A stretch of 27,735 nt of DNA from Lactarius indigo (lineage: Eukaryota; Basidiomycota; Agaricomycetes; Russulales; Russulaceae), in the NCBI GenBank assembly GCA_025766275.1, contig JAFKAC010000286.1:1-27735 (forward strand), written 5' to 3'. Each line of letters begins with the position of its first letter. Within the stretch, counting starts at the first letter, position 1. Below the pieces are notes generated by a model. That model had not been told where the DNA came from. It did no database searches and was given only the letters and a program-made list of their open reading frames with translations. Of this stretch, positions 1-11,048 are shown piece by piece. A program made the position numbers and the translations under genes.

Positions 1-780
1 TGAGGGGGAGGTTGGCTCCGACCAGGCCGATGGAAGTGGTGCCTGGAGACAAGAAAGTGAGGTCGAGACAACAATGAGGTCATGAGTGCCAGCGTGTCGT
101 TGGTCATCAGTGTGTAGGTCGTGAGTTGGTACGAGGAGGAGAGGAAGAGGGTGGGAGAGACGTGAGACATGAATGTGCATGAAGGTGAAGGTGACTGAGA
201 TGAGACGGAGAAGCAAGTGAGATAAGAGAACAAAGGTAAGCGAGACAGGAGAGAGCTCACCGGAAGGGAGGGCCATAAAATAAGGCTTAGTATCAGCCGA
301 TGGTCCTGCATCGGGGATGACGACAGCCTTGCACTATTTATCACAAAAGAATCAGAATCAAAATAACAAAAATCATCATGATAAGGGATGGAGAGACATT
401 GCAATCGAACAGTGGAGCGGGTGTTAAGGGACCAGGAAACAAAAGTTGTGTCTGGGCTTGGCAAGTACAATGGGCACAGAGTGACAACAGTGACAGCAGA
501 AGATCACAGCATGGTCTGTGAACTGGTGGCCATCGAGCCCCACTAGGGGATGAGGCGTGTAACAGGTGAGAGTCACAGACAAGGCGATGGCAGTGACCTG
601 GCCGAAACTGCAGTGAAATGACTAGCGTGATGCGATTAGTAGTACCATACACTGGTGTGACGCATGTTATCTTTGTGGGCCCATCCCAGCCCAAAAGCCT
701 GCCATTGGGCTTGAACAATCTAAGTATTGATCTAAGTACTCATCTACACCCAATTTTGGAGTCCCATGCTGCCAAAAATA
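1..780. other. No recognisable gene
   Basis: I see no supported gene here. The first 300 bases are rich in G and A on the plus strand. The longest open frame, on the minus strand at 341-718, has no motif I recognise and no sign of splicing. This is probably degraded repeat sequence upstream of the Plavaka-type remnant. Confidence 0.4.
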
Positions 781-897
781 TGTCTCTGCAGAAGTCATGG
801 CTGCGCAAATGCAGAACGTGAAAGCACAGTTACTGGCCAAATTCTCAAGGGCAGATATCTCAGTGATATGGAGTACCATTCACACCGGTGACAGGAA

Positions 898-1642
898 ATG
901 GCTTCAAAGCAATCTGGCTCTGGAACTTCGCCCTCTTCCCCATCATTCTCCCTAACGTCCACCATGCACGAATCAGCCCTTAGTCGCACAGCTAGTACTC
1001 CAGTACCACCTCTGCCGGAGGCTGACCTTCATCAGTCACCTTCCACTAATGTACTTGGGTATCCATCTGAGTCTCTACAGACATGACCATGACCACAGCA
1101 GCCTTTGGAGCCCTTAGAAGGACACTGGGGTCCAAGCAAGTCCATTGATGGGCACCCCCTCCCCACCTGTTCTGTTACTAACTTACGAGGTATGCAAAGC
1201 CCCATTGAAGGCAATTGCTCGGCAGGCCCCACAAACCAAAGGGATGAGCAGGCAGTCGCGCAGGAAAATCCCATCATGAAATTAATAATAGACTGCCACT
1301 TTGACTTTTACTTGTGGCAGCACACCAACATCTCATGTGATGGGCTAGTCTTCAAGACAGAGCCCTCATCTCATCCACCACTGCTCAGGGTGGACATACT
1401 TTCCAACATGCAATTCATCGAGTACAAGGAGATGATGCTCAGCCTACTGGATAGAATAGCTAAGATAAACACCTGGGCCAATGAAGACTGCGATACTGCA
1501 AAGCAGAACATATATTCTAGCATCGAGGATGAAATACATCGTCTACAGGGGTTGAAGCTGCATGCATGGAAGGTTCAAGTGAAATCCACAGAAATCACTT
1601 TGCCAGAGCCAACATCCGGTCCTTTCAGAGAGATTGACACAG
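898..1642 (+). pseudogene. Possible N-terminal exons of the Plavaka/Tnp2-type transposase
   Basis: Two open stretches (898-1086 and 1105-1686) lie upstream of a recognisable Plavaka-type zinc-finger segment in the same orientation. The first encodes a Ser/Thr/Pro-rich stretch. The second contains a helical segment (about 1430-1600) with regularly spaced Leu, Ile and charged residues, like the helical region that precedes the Cys motif in this transposase family. A donor-like GT at 1643 (CACAG|GTACGC) and an acceptor-like AG at 2591 would join this segment to the next, over an intron that now holds a solo LTR. The assignment rests mainly on position, orientation and that resemblance. It could instead be an unrelated decayed gene. 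Confidence 0.3.
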
Positions 1643-1742
1643 GTACGCAATCAGTTTCCATTCTGACAAACACACCAGTCACCTAACGACACACGGGTGG
1701 TATAAAGGGCCGTAATTTCATGTTAATAGACGATGAAATGAA

Positions 1743-2525
1743 TGTAGTGGTATGACTTATCGCTTACAACTAGACCAAGGGGAGTGTTAGTGAACTGACT
1801 GGTAACACACTCAAGCCTAGCGCGAGACAAGTCACACGCCGAACATACAGTCACTGCGGAGAATATGCAACACGTGAGATCTTTATACAAGATCAAAGGC
1901 AAGGTGATCGCGCAGTGGCAATGCTGAGTGGAGAACCAAGAGGACAAGTTAACATTGGAGAAGGGTAAGGAGTACAGTGGGAATACGCACCTGAAGTGGA
2001 GAACCAAGAGGACAAGTTGGTTCCACTCAGGACGTTACATGAGGGTTTATATACTATGCTGCGGCTGAGTTTCGAATTACTACGGAACCTTGTTACTAAA
2101 GGTATGTGTAATAGTAATGAGTCAGACGCTGACTACGTCATGTCTAATGATAGCATTATCTATTGTGCTGACTGATGCACAGTCATTAACGCTGACAGAA
2201 CAAATGACGTGTCCTTATCTATGAGTCATAACCCTATGACAACGTAGTCGAGAACTATCTAGAACCTTCCCTGCTTATTGTCCCAATGAGAAACTACTGT
2301 ACTAATGAGGAAAGTGACCTAAAGGGGTAACATCTAATAAGGAAGTTACTCTCCCAGGGTCACGTGCTTGTGGGTGCACATGTTGGCGTCACGTGACTAA
2401 CCATCTTATCATATCTAATGATAAGGACTTGGATGTTTGACACAATGTTAGAGACTCGTATTTCCACCAAATAAATCCGTAAAAATATGGGAAAAATAAG
2501 GCAAAAAAATAGAGCATCTGTGACA
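1743..2525 (+). mobile_element. Solo LTR (783 bp) with 5-bp target duplication ATGAA
   Basis: The block starts TGTAGTGG and ends CTGTGACA, so it has TG...CA ends. It is flanked by ATGAA on both sides (1738-1742 and 2526-2530). A TATA-like TTTATATA at about 2046-2053 followed by AATAAA near 2470 suggests plus-strand orientation. No internal retroelement sequence adjoins it, so it fits a solo LTR left by LTR-LTR recombination. It contains a 21-bp direct repeat (GGAGAACCAAGAGGACAAGTT) at about 1931 and 1996. It lies between the two N-terminal segments of the Plavaka-type gene, apparently inside an intron. Confidence 0.75.
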
Positions 2526-2591
2526 ATGAATTCCATCATCCTTGCTATACATTAATGGTCGCTATAATGCTCGTCATCTCTGGCATTTCAG

Positions 2592-3360
2592 AAAACGCAT
2601 GTGGCTTCCTCTTGAAAGGATTGTCTCTGGTCGCCGAGCTGTGCCTGTCTCAAGCAGGCCCATTGATGCCACAATCAGATCATCTACTGTGTTCCATTGG
2701 GGGTTGATACCCGCTGTGTTATCAAGGCACTACAATTAACTCCCAATGACTCATTCATACGTGTGTTGTCCAAAGTGTTTTGCCTGCTATCCCCAGACAT
2801 CCGATACCTCGTATCCTGCTACATGCACCTCCAAAAAGACCCCATCCAGTGATGAATGTGGCTGTCGACGTTGCAAGTCTTGGATAATCAGAGGCGTTGA
2901 ACACACCGCCCCTGTGTGGTGCTTTGTCTATCACGATTTCAAAGAATGGCTTGGCGAAATGCTCTGTTGTCCTGGAGTAGAAGATCTCCTCGACTGCAAT
3001 GTATCTCCACAAAAGGATGGAATCATGTGTGACATCTGGGATGGCCCAGAGCTACATGCATTGCTAGCGCCGATGGCAAGACATTTATTTGCTGCAATGG
3101 CTCTGAGGGAAGGTACATCTTCAGCTTTTGTATGGACGGATTCACCCATTCCAGCTCAAGCAAGCAGGAAAGGAAAGCCTCCGTTGTGCGATGTATATGA
3201 TATGTTTTGAACCTTCCCCCTGAAGAACGATACAAGATCAAAAAACATGTTTCTTGTCGGTATTATCCCTGGCCCCCATGAAACCAAAGAAGGAAGAAAT
3301 CAACCACTTGCTATCACCCCTTGTTGACGACTTACTCAATTCATATTACTATGGTATTTG
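2592..3360 (+). pseudogene. Plavaka/Tnp2-type transposase, N-terminal zinc-finger and adjoining segment (broken)
   Basis: The plus strand encodes the Cys-rich motif YVCCPKCFACYP near 2758-2793, a further C-x4-CGCRRC cluster, then D-W-x-G and PLCDVYDMF segments up to 3210. Downstream, in shifted frames, are NLPPEERYK, MFLVGIIPGP and LLSPLVDDLL (about 3212-3345). This order is characteristic of the Plavaka/Tnp2-type DNA transposases common in mushrooms. A stop at 2737-2739 and shifts near 2745, 3210, 3240 and 3285 break the frame. The gene stops abruptly at the left end of the hAT element at 3361. The expected catalytic core is not present here, and the C-terminal part resumes only after 21874. 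Family identification is from remembered motifs. Confidence 0.75.
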
Positions 3361-3392
3361 GTAGTGTTGCCATGGCTCAGCTCAAATTGGCT
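3361..3392 (+). repeat. hAT left terminal inverted repeat
   Basis: GTAGTGTTGCCATGGCTCAG and the 12 bases after it match the reverse complement of 21843-21874 at 28 of 32 positions. From 3372 to about 3600 the motif GGCTCAGCTC/GAGCTGAGCC recurs many times in both orientations. This is the kind of subterminal array bound by hAT transposases in other systems. Confidence 0.85.
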
Positions 3393-3844
3393 GAGCCAGC
3401 CAAGCTGAGCTGGTTTTGAGCCGAGCCAAGCTGACACATCGGCTCAGGACCAAAATTGGCTCAGCTCAGCTCGTGAGCTGGCTGAGCTGGGCTGAGCCAG
3501 GCTCGATTAGGAATGACCAGATTAGGCAGGGCTCGCCTGGCTCGTGAGTATGTGTGAGCGGGCGAGAATGGATTCTGCCTGGCTGAGCCAGGAACGAGCT
3601 AGCCAAAAACAGAATATATTTGCTCAACGTTGCGTGTCCAGTGTCTGCTGGGGCTCTCAGAAGAAAAGTGGGTAAGTCCCTCTTTTTTGGCGTCTCCTCA
3701 GATGACCTTGCGCAAACTCTGACAAAAATAAAATAAAACATGTGTATTGCTGTAGACTACATAGTATAGAGAATACTTTTTTTTTTCTATCTACTGCCCG
3801 GGTGCAGCTGAGTCAAGGCATCGCCATCGTCGCTGCAGTGGGCA

Positions 3845-4160
3845 GTGGTGGTCGCAGTGGTGGTCACAGTCGCCACGGTGGTGGTCGTAGTGGTTGCCAC
3901 GGTGGTGGTGGTGGTGGTGGTGGTGGTCGCGGTCGTCATCGCAGTTGTCGCAATGGTCGTCACGGTTGCCGCAGTGGTGGTTGTGGTGGTTGTGGTGGTT
4001 GTGGTTGTGGTTGCGGTTGCAGTTGTGGTTGTGGTCGTAGTTGTGGTTGTGGTTGTAGTTGTGGTTGTGGTCGTAGTTGTGGTCATGGTCGTAGTTGTGG
4101 TTGTGGTTGTGGTTGTGGTTGTGGTTGTGGTTGTGGTCATGGTTGTGGTTGTGGTCGTTG
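3845..4160 (+). repeat. G/T-rich microsatellite (GGTGGT, then GGTTGT/GGTCGT hexamers)
   Basis: A run of GGTGGT units (about 3890-3930) passes into GGTTGT and GGTCGT hexamers up to about 4158. G and T dominate the plus strand. All frames are open across it and encode Gly/Cys, Val or Thr/His homopolymer-like peptides, which are artefacts of the repeat. It lies in the left subterminal region of the hAT element, upstream of the transposase gene. Confidence 0.9.
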
Positions 4161-4435
4161 CACCCCAGGGCTGGTGCCATCGCCGTGGCTGCCTTGGGGG
4201 CTTGGGGGTTTGGGGTGTGGCTATTGCAGGGCAGGTCCTGCCGCTGCCTTGTTACCTGCAAGGGCACGTGTGGGTGAGTCAGTGAGCCAGGCAAAAAAAA
4301 AAGAAGCACTTACTTTGTGGCCAAGAGAGAGGGTGGGTTGTAAACCTGTGCCAGTGGTGCTCGCAAGCACGAACGCGAGTTGCGCAATGCAAGGGCAAGG
4401 AATTTTCGCAGCCACCGCATGTACGACACGCATTC

Positions 4436-4563
4436 CCATGCTCTCATCTCGGCTCCTGCTGTCTGCTACAGTCTCATCTCTCCTCATCTCTGCCTGATCT
4501 CAGCTGATCTACTTCAGCTTGCTTCTTTTATTTTTTTTTGTACTACTCTTGGCTACGTCTACT
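4436..4563 (+). promoter_or_regulatory. Pyrimidine-rich leader upstream of the hAT transposase
   Basis: The stretch before the ATG at 4564 is strongly C/T-rich (repeated TCTCATCTC and a poly-T run). Such tracts are common just upstream of start codons and transcription starts in basidiomycetes. No clear TATA box is seen. This is a compositional inference only. Confidence 0.35.
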
Positions 4564-6185
4564 ATGGCTGGATCTAGGAAGAGGGCCCCTTCAACACCCA
4601 AGAGGACTCCAAAAAGGCCAAAGACCAAGAAGAGCCAGGTCAAACAGCGGGAGCTTCCTGGTGGTGCTTTGGAGATGTCTTTTCAGCTTGATGGTATGTG
4701 CTCATTGTTTTGATGGTATCCATACACTCATATTGTGTTAGTCTCATCCACAGCTGCTCAGACATCAGTTGCCAGTGCCAGACATGTGCACTTTAATCTA
4801 GGCTCTTCTGCAGCTTCAGGTGGCCCTCCTGGACCCTCACAGCAGGGAGAGGACCCCTTTGCAGGTTCTTCACCTGCTCAGGCTGCCAATCAAGTGAGTA
4901 TCTATTTTATTAATTTTATAATCATTTTTTAACAAATTTAATACAGGGAGGCCTTAGCTCACCCCAACCTGAGAACTTTGACCTTGGAAATGGGTCAGAT
5001 GGCTCTCAGGAGGGTGGTGCTAATTTCAATAGCCCTCAGGAAGGCAACTCTGACCCTCCAACTCCAACTCACTGCCCAAGGAGGGCTCAAAAAGCTGGTT
5101 CAAGGCTGGGCTCAGGTGATGATACCTTGAGGTTTTTGCAGGCTCTTGATGGGAAGAAACAGTGCAAGTTTTGCTTGTGAGTTTTTTATTCTTATTTTTA
5201 TTTTTATTTCTAAAAATTATTTTTGTAGGATACTTCATCAAGAGGATGCGTCCATCAAAGTACACTCATATCGCTCCACTACTGCAACAGGTCCTCTGCG
5301 GTCCCATCTGCTCAATCACCATGCAGATGAGTGGGTTACAGAGTGCCAAAAGACTCAAAATTGAGCTGAGAGGTAAAGAGGGAGAAGAAGCTGTTGCAAG
5401 AGTTACTGGAGTTCCTGTAGAGCATCAAGCTAGGCGCCGCACTCCCTTCACTCAAGACAACTTTTTAGATGGCCTTGTGCAATTTATTGTTGCCACAGAT
5501 CAGGTTTTTATTTAATTTTTAATTTTTTTTTCCCTATTTAATGTTTTTTTTTTTTTTTTTAGCCTATGATGATTGTGGAGAGACCAGAGTTCCGCCACCT
5601 GTGTCCTCTTACTCCACCCTGAGCTGAGTGATGCAGACATCCCTCACAGGACCACTATGCAGAAGCACATTGTGGAGAACTGTACAGAGGCACTCCACAA
5701 TTTGTCTCAGCATATTCAGGTAATATTTTATTATTATATCTTAGTGCTTGAGGGCTAACTTCTATTTAGACAAGCTGCCTTGGGAGGGTCTCTTTTACCA
5801 CAGACATGTGGACAGACCCTGACCTCAAGCCATACATGGCTGTTACTGTTCACTGGCTGGAGCAGATCCAGACTCAAGATGGCCAGCAAAAGCTAACCCT
5901 TAGAGCTGACCTTATTGGATTTGTCTATTTTCCTGGGTCCCACACTGGAGAGAGGTTAGCTGAGGTCTTTCATTTTATCATTACTAGGATGGGGCTTGAA
6001 AGAAAGGTAATGTCTACTTCATTTTATATATAAATTTCGACTAATTAATTTTTTTTAAAAATAAAGATTGGTTGGATAACAACAGATAATGCATCCAACA
6101 ACAGCTCTATGATGGAGGCACTAGAAACTCAGTTAAAGAAGCAATATCCTGATACTGGGTTTTCTGCAGAGCAGCGCCACATCAG
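4564..6185 (+). pseudogene. hAT transposase, exons 1-7 (N-terminal half, frameshifted)
   Basis: Exons 4564-4693, 4754-4893, 4947-5176, 5229-5503, 5563-5719, 5770-6006 and 6067-6185 are joined by short GT-AG introns of about 50-60 nt. The start is the ATG opening a Lys/Arg-rich, nuclear-signal-like N-terminus (MAGSRKRAPSTPKRTPKRPK). A BED-type zinc finger follows: Cys pair CKFC at the end of exon 3, and HLLNHH in exon 4. Exons 4-5 carry the family segment ending in DADIPHRTTM. Exon 6 has the first catalytic Asp (SFTTDMWTDPDLKPYMAV, near 5800) and exon 7 the second (DNASNN, near 6085). Two single-base frameshifts, one in an A run near 5348 and one near 5598, make it a pseudogene. The next exon is at 11092, beyond the MULE. 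Confidence 0.85.
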
Positions 6186-6214
6186 GTAAGTGTCAAACTA
6201 TTTAATATTTTTTT

Positions 6215-6239
6215 GCTAACACTTTTTAGAAGTCTTTGA
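6215..6239 (+). repeat. Left copy of imperfect duplication flanking the MULE
   Basis: The segment GCTAACACTTTTTAGAAGTC plus TTTGA, left of the MULE, resembles 11077-11100 on its right (CCTAACTCTTTTTAGATGCT plus TTGC). The copies share the splice-acceptor TTTTTAG. A 9-bp core, CTAAC[A/T]CTT, is an alternative reading as a conventional target duplication. Confidence 0.5.
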
Positions 6240-6265
6240 CTTTTCGCACGGATCTCACGGTCCGG
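6240..6265 (+). repeat. MULE left terminal inverted repeat
   Basis: Matches the reverse complement of 11049-11074 at 24 of 26 positions. Similarity falls off sharply inward after CGGTCCGG, so these are short repeats for a MULE. Confidence 0.8.
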
Positions 6266-6497
6266 GCTGGTCTTGCCGGTTCTCACGCCACTCAAATTCA
6301 AAGTCCGATTTCTTCGAACTTTTGGGCGACCATATTTTATTTCCACCGAGTAAATACCAGAGTGAAATAACAGTAAAATAAATAAACGCGTAAACAATGC
6401 GTAAATAATGCGTCAATAACGCGGTCTGTGTATCGGTTTGGGTGTGTATGAGGGAAGGGAAGGAAGGACAAACAATCCCTCTTCCCAATCTCCCATA

Positions 6498-9253
6498 ATG
6501 CCCACCTTCGATATTCCCACCGGCCCCTCGATTACTGAAAGGGGCGACACCTACCTTGTTTCCGACGCGAAGCTGCGCTGCGGGAAACGTGCTGTCATGA
6601 AGCCGCCGTACGGGAGCATTACCTACGATCGCGAGAAAGGGGAAATGTCACTGGAATGGGCTAACGATGACCAATTCCAGGTCTGGCTCGCTGCCGAGGA
6701 ATACAAGAATACTATTAAGTTTATTCTTAGCTGTACTGAAGAGTCTAACTCACTAAATTGGCGGGCGCGGCACGAGTACCAGTGTTCACGCGAGTTCTCG
6801 GGCAGGAAGACAGAGTACGAAAATACAAATCAATGGGATCGGAAGATCCCTTCGATGAAGACGGGCTGCCGATGCAAATTGATTGTCAAGCTGTATCCAG
6901 ACACCGATACTATTCTCGGGAAGTACGAGGCCCAGCACAATCATGCGCTTGGTGACGACAATTTGCAATTCCTCAGATTGTCAGACAACATTAGAAAGCT
7001 AGTAATGGAAATGGTTTACACGGGCATGGGCTCACAGGCAATAGTAAGTGCGATGTAATTGCTTCATTTCCCAAGTCAACGGCTATTGTTTAGCTGAAAC
7101 GGGTGCGCAAATCCTGTAAGCGGACGGACCACGATTACCACATGACAATGCGCGACGTCAGCCACCTACGTCGGGTAGTGGAGAATGATGAAATACGCCT
7201 CAACAACAATGACGTGATCTCCGTTAGACTGTGGGTCACTCGGCTCCAGCAGGGCGGTGCTGAGGCCGTCCTGAAGGACAAGAGGGATCCCCCTCCACCT
7301 GAATCTGGATTATCTCCAGATTGTTTTGTCCTATGCATACAGACTCAATTCCAGAGAGACCGCTTCCGTGCGCTTGGCTCCGATTTTTTATCAGTTGATG
7401 CCACCCACAACACCACTCAGTATGCAGGGGTGCAGCTTTTTACCCTGATTGTGAGGGATCTGTGGGGCCATGGTGCGCTTTGTGGCGCTTCCCGCTTATG
7501 GTCGCTTACACCACTTCTGCTTGACAGGTGTTCCTGTCGCGTGGATGCTGTCATCAAATGGCACGGAAGCGACAATTGAATATTTTTTCAATTTCGTAAA
7601 AACACGGAACCCGGAGATCACGCCGCGAATAACAATGACTGATCGTGACAAGGCGCAAATGGGGGCAATCAAAACTGTATACCCGGAGACCACAGTGCTA
7701 TTGTGCTGGTGGCACGTGCTCCGCGCAATGCGGATGCGCTTCTGCACGGATGAGTTCCCGGATCTTTGGCAACGTGTACGGGAATGGGTCAAAACCCCCG
7801 ATCAATCAACGTTTGATTCGACCTGGGAGTGGATCCAGACCAGCGACAAGGTTCCCGAAAGCTTTGTGGAGTACCTCAAGACCAATTGGATGAATGTTGT
7901 GCCCCTTTGGGCAGGGATCTCAAGGCAGAATCGGACGATCTTTCAAGAGGGTGATACCAATATGCCTATTGAGTCGTAAGTAATCCTATCACATAGAAGA
8001 TCAGGCTGGATCACTCAAATCAATGTCCATCTAGCTATCATCATGTATTAAAATCGAAGTGGCTGGAGGGGAAGCGCAATCGCCGTGTGGACCATCTGGT
8101 CCACACCCTTGTAATTCTTATGCTTCTGTCGTACGAGAACCGGCATGATCGCCAGCAGCTTGGATTTGAGGGGGAAGATCTGGCCGCCAAGCGTCGCAAG
8201 GAAATTCTCTCACGAACACCGGAAATGAATGCCGAGAGTATCCGCGACCTAGGCGGCGATCGTTTTTACGTGCAATCCGTAACAAACCCGTCGCGTAGGT
8301 ATTTGGTTGAGCTTGGCACGCAGTCCTGTGACTGCCCCGACTGGCCCAGGGTCCGGCTGTGCAAGCACGTCTCCGCCGTTGCCCATTTCTTTGGGAACGG
8401 TGATCAGCGAATAGAAGCGGTAGTAGACAGGTCCCCGAAGAAGGTGCAACCAATTCGAGAGGGCTCGGTGCAGAGCGATACGAGTGCTGCATCGATTGTG
8501 GAGAATGTCATTGCTGTCTCCAAAGCATTCCTCACGGACGGCGCACCGTCGTCTCCTGAGACGGTTCGAAACCTTCAGATGGTTGAGTCCCGCCTGACCG
8601 CCGTTGTCCAGAACTCACGCAGTTCAGAGAGCCCACTCCCAGAAAAGGATGCCATCCCACCCAATCAAGGCACATGGGCCAAGACCGCCGAGCGAATGGG
8701 AGCAAAGCGACAAAGGAGGAGACCTCGCTCTCCCCTCGCGTCCTCCCCGGAACTTCAAGTTGAACCCCCAGCAACTGAACGCATTGGGAACCTCAATCGC
8801 AAGAAAGTCAAGCTAACGGATCCGTACAGTGGCGGAATCAGTTCCGGCCGTGACGCTGCGCCAGATGCGCGAACCGCAGCCCAGAACGCTGAAGCACGCG
8901 CCCACGCCGCAGCGGACCCCCCTCTCACACAACTCCCGAAGCGTGCCCGCAAGCGTGCAGGTGTTCCAGCCCTATCTGCGCCCCCCTCTTCCTCGGCCCC
9001 CCCATCATCTTCTTTCGCCCCCGTCGCGTGGTATACCTCCCTGGGAACTCAAGCCGCGGCACACAACGCAGGTGCACCTTCCGCCCCCTCAGAAAACCAT
9101 CTCTCGCACCCATCCACTCCCCTACCCCTTTCTGCCCCCACCGCGTGGCACCCCATTGCTTACCCTCCCGGAATGTACCCACATGCCTCATATCATTCAG
9201 TATATCCTTCGTATTGGCCTTACGGTTATTTCTCCTCCCCCCAGCCTCGTTAA
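6498..9253 (+). CDS. MULE transposase, 4 exons, intact (863 aa)
   Basis: This is a Mutator-type DDE transposase that would cut and paste the surrounding element. Exons 6498-7043, 7094-7472, 7528-7975 and 8035-9253 are joined by GT-AG introns of 50, 55 and 59 nt. The joined frame is open throughout. The start is the first ATG in frame (MPTFDIPTGP). Residues about 65-165 form a FAR1/WRKY-GCM1-like zinc-binding region with QC, GCRC and HNH clusters. The catalytic Asps are D284 (SVDATHNTTQY) and D347 (MTDRDKAQ), with CWWH at 368-371. The catalytic Glu is E457 (NMPIESYHHVLKSKW), next to intron 3. A SWIM zinc finger (C556-x-C558, C567-x-H569) follows, then a Ser/Pro/Ala-rich C-terminal tail ending near a Tyr-rich segment. 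It is the only intact gene in the window. Confidence 0.88.
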
Positions 9254-9555
9254 CCGCCCCGCAATAGAGTAGAATAGGTTTTTTTTTTTGGTTCTTTTTC
9301 GTTTCCGTTTGCCCTTCCATACGTCTGCAAAGTAGTACATCCCTATATACCAGTAGTGCTACTACACGGCTTTCCGCCGTAATATAATCCCTTCACCTTT
9401 GGTTTTGCGTGTACGAAGCGCACCTGAGCGATACAATATTCCCGTCCCCTGGCCCGCGTTCTACTATTCGGACCTGGGTTGGATCACTTACGCTCTCCAC
9501 CACACCTCGCGCTCACCCTTTCACCGCACTTGCGACTCTTTACGCCCAAGCTGTG

Positions 9556-9640
9556 TGGTCGCTTCGTTTCCCACCTCGTGGTCGCTTCGTTTCCCGCCTC
9601 GTGGGTCGCTTCGTTTCCCACTTATTGTCGCTTCTGTCTC
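9556..9640 (+). repeat. 23-bp minisatellite
   Basis: GGTCGCTTCGTTTCCC recurs at about 9557, 9580 and 9604, with a partial fourth copy near 9627. It lies in the 3' noncoding part of the MULE. Confidence 0.8.
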
Positions 9641-10319
9641 ATCTCTTCAGTTGTCACCCCCACGCCGCCTTCCACCACTCCAACTCAGTTGGATTGCTGC
9701 ACCCCACTTCCCTCATGTCATTTTACGTCTACGCTCTACCTCTTCTGTATTAAAGGTACGTTTCCTAGTCACTCCGGTGGCCCTCCCATCTTCTGACTCG
9801 CCTCCTAGCTCAGCCGCCCTCGCTGCCATCACTCTCGTTGCCCTACTCTCACCCTCACCCTCTGCCTCGCCAGCCTTATACCTTGCCGGCCCACTCGCCC
9901 TTGCTGCCATCACTCTCGCTCTCACCGCCCTATTCTCACTGTCAGCCTGGTTGGCTGCGCTATCACACCTCGCCGGCCTCACTCCCGCCGCCAGCCCCGC
10001 CGCCACTGCCTACACTCTTACTCTCTCCCTCACCGGCCCTCTGCCACCTTGTCCGTTCTCTGTCGCTCATGTCCCACCAACCTCATACCCCTCCTTGCCC
10101 CTCTTTCACGACCCGTGCCTCTCTCCTGAAGCATGACCTCGTCATTCCCAGACCTCCGATCGCTTCATACCCCTCCTCGTCCCTCGATACCCTGGCGGTT
10201 TCTTATTCGGCTTCTACCTCACCAGCGTCTTCGGTATCGCCACAAACACCTTTTGATGCGCACATGCCAGGACCCGTCAAGTTCGCTTCGGTAGAATCAA
10301 GCCTCGTCGAGGCTTCAGT

Positions 10320-10640
10320 TATTCCCCACGGTCACTCAATATCTTCCTCTGCAGAACCAAAGACCGTCGTGGACTCCAGTTATCCCCCACGGTCACTCAA
10401 TATCCTCCTCCACCTCTGGGAAACTGAAGATCGTCGGCCCAGAGGTTATCTCTTTGACCATCCTCCTTGGGCTCGACTGGCTCCAGGTACCCCCCACGGT
10501 CACTCAATATCCTCTGCGAAGCCGAAGACCGTCGGCCCAGAGGTTATCTCTTCGGCCATCCTCCTTTGCGGACTCGACTGGCTCCAGTTACCCCCCACGG
10601 TCACTCAATATCCTCCTCTTCGAAGCCGAAGACCATCGTG
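10320..10640 (+). repeat. Degenerate tandem repeat around CCCCACGGTCACTCAATATC
   Basis: Four copies of the core lie at about 10325, 10385, 10494 and 10593, spaced 60-110 bp apart. The longer units also share GACCGTCGGCCCAGAGGTTA and CTCGACTGGCTCCAG. The array is inside the MULE, between the transposase gene and the right end. Confidence 0.8.
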
Positions 10641-10892
10641 GGTCAGTCATGTAAGTCAATTCTCGCTCACCTCTCCCCCTCCCTTCTTGCTTACGCACTC
10701 GTCCTCTCGCGCACACGTAGTCCAACCCCTTGGTTGGACCATTTCATTGCTTACTTTCTCCACCCTCCGTCTTCGTCTCACCGTCTTCAGGATCTCGCTC
10801 ACACGTACTCCAGCTCCCTAGTTGGACCATTTCATTGCCTACACCGATTGGGCGGCGGTGCTTGGGGCCCATGTGACTTTCATGATTAGCTA

Positions 10893-10923
10893 ACAATCAA
10901 TACATGTCATGCTTATTGATTGT
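10893..10923. repeat. Perfect 10-bp hairpin in MULE right arm
   Basis: ACAATCAATA (10893-10902) and TATTGATTGT (10914-10923) are perfect inverted repeats around an 11-nt loop. They lie about 130 bp inside the MULE right terminal repeat. Confidence 0.6.
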
Positions 10924-11048
10924 CTTGAAAAAATAACATGTTTAAGTCATTTTGTTTATTAGCTAATCGTCGAAAAAAGTTTGGTTCGAATGATCAGTCA
11001 AATGTCTGTTTAGGCGGAGACTGAAACTGAGTCCGGTCCAGAGGTGGA

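Larger units (their letters stand above)
9254..11048 (+). other. MULE 3' noncoding region with tandem repeats
   Basis: After the stop codon comes a T-rich stretch, then about 1.5 kb of C/T-rich sequence with open but low-complexity Pro/Ser frames (9399-10136 and 9838-10821) that I do not accept as genes. It holds a 23-bp minisatellite at 9556-9640, a larger degenerate tandem repeat at 10320-10640, a duplicated block ending TTGGACCATTTCATTGC (about 10705-10760 and 10797-10840) and a hairpin at 10893-10923. I recognise no captured host gene. Confidence 0.6.

Noticed and set aside
1931..2017. Direct repeat in the solo LTR as a primer-binding site
   Set aside because: The two copies are in the same orientation, whereas self-priming needs an inverted match. 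They also lie within the LTR, not at its edge.
3742..4497. Open frames of 251, 172 and 146 codons on both strands
   Set aside because: They are created by the GGTTGT/GGTGGT repeat: the peptides are Gly/Cys, His/Asn/Asp or Val homopolymer-like, and several frames on both strands are open at once.
9556..10640. CRISPR-like regularly spaced repeats
   Set aside because: Spacing is irregular (23 bp in one array, 60-110 bp in the other), the units are degenerate, and the context is a fungal MULE.
9399..10821. Two long plus-strand frames (245 and 327 codons) after the MULE transposase
   Set aside because: C/T-rich, tandemly repeated sequence gives Pro/Ser/Leu peptides in overlapping frames with no domain. 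They are more likely by-products of composition than genes.
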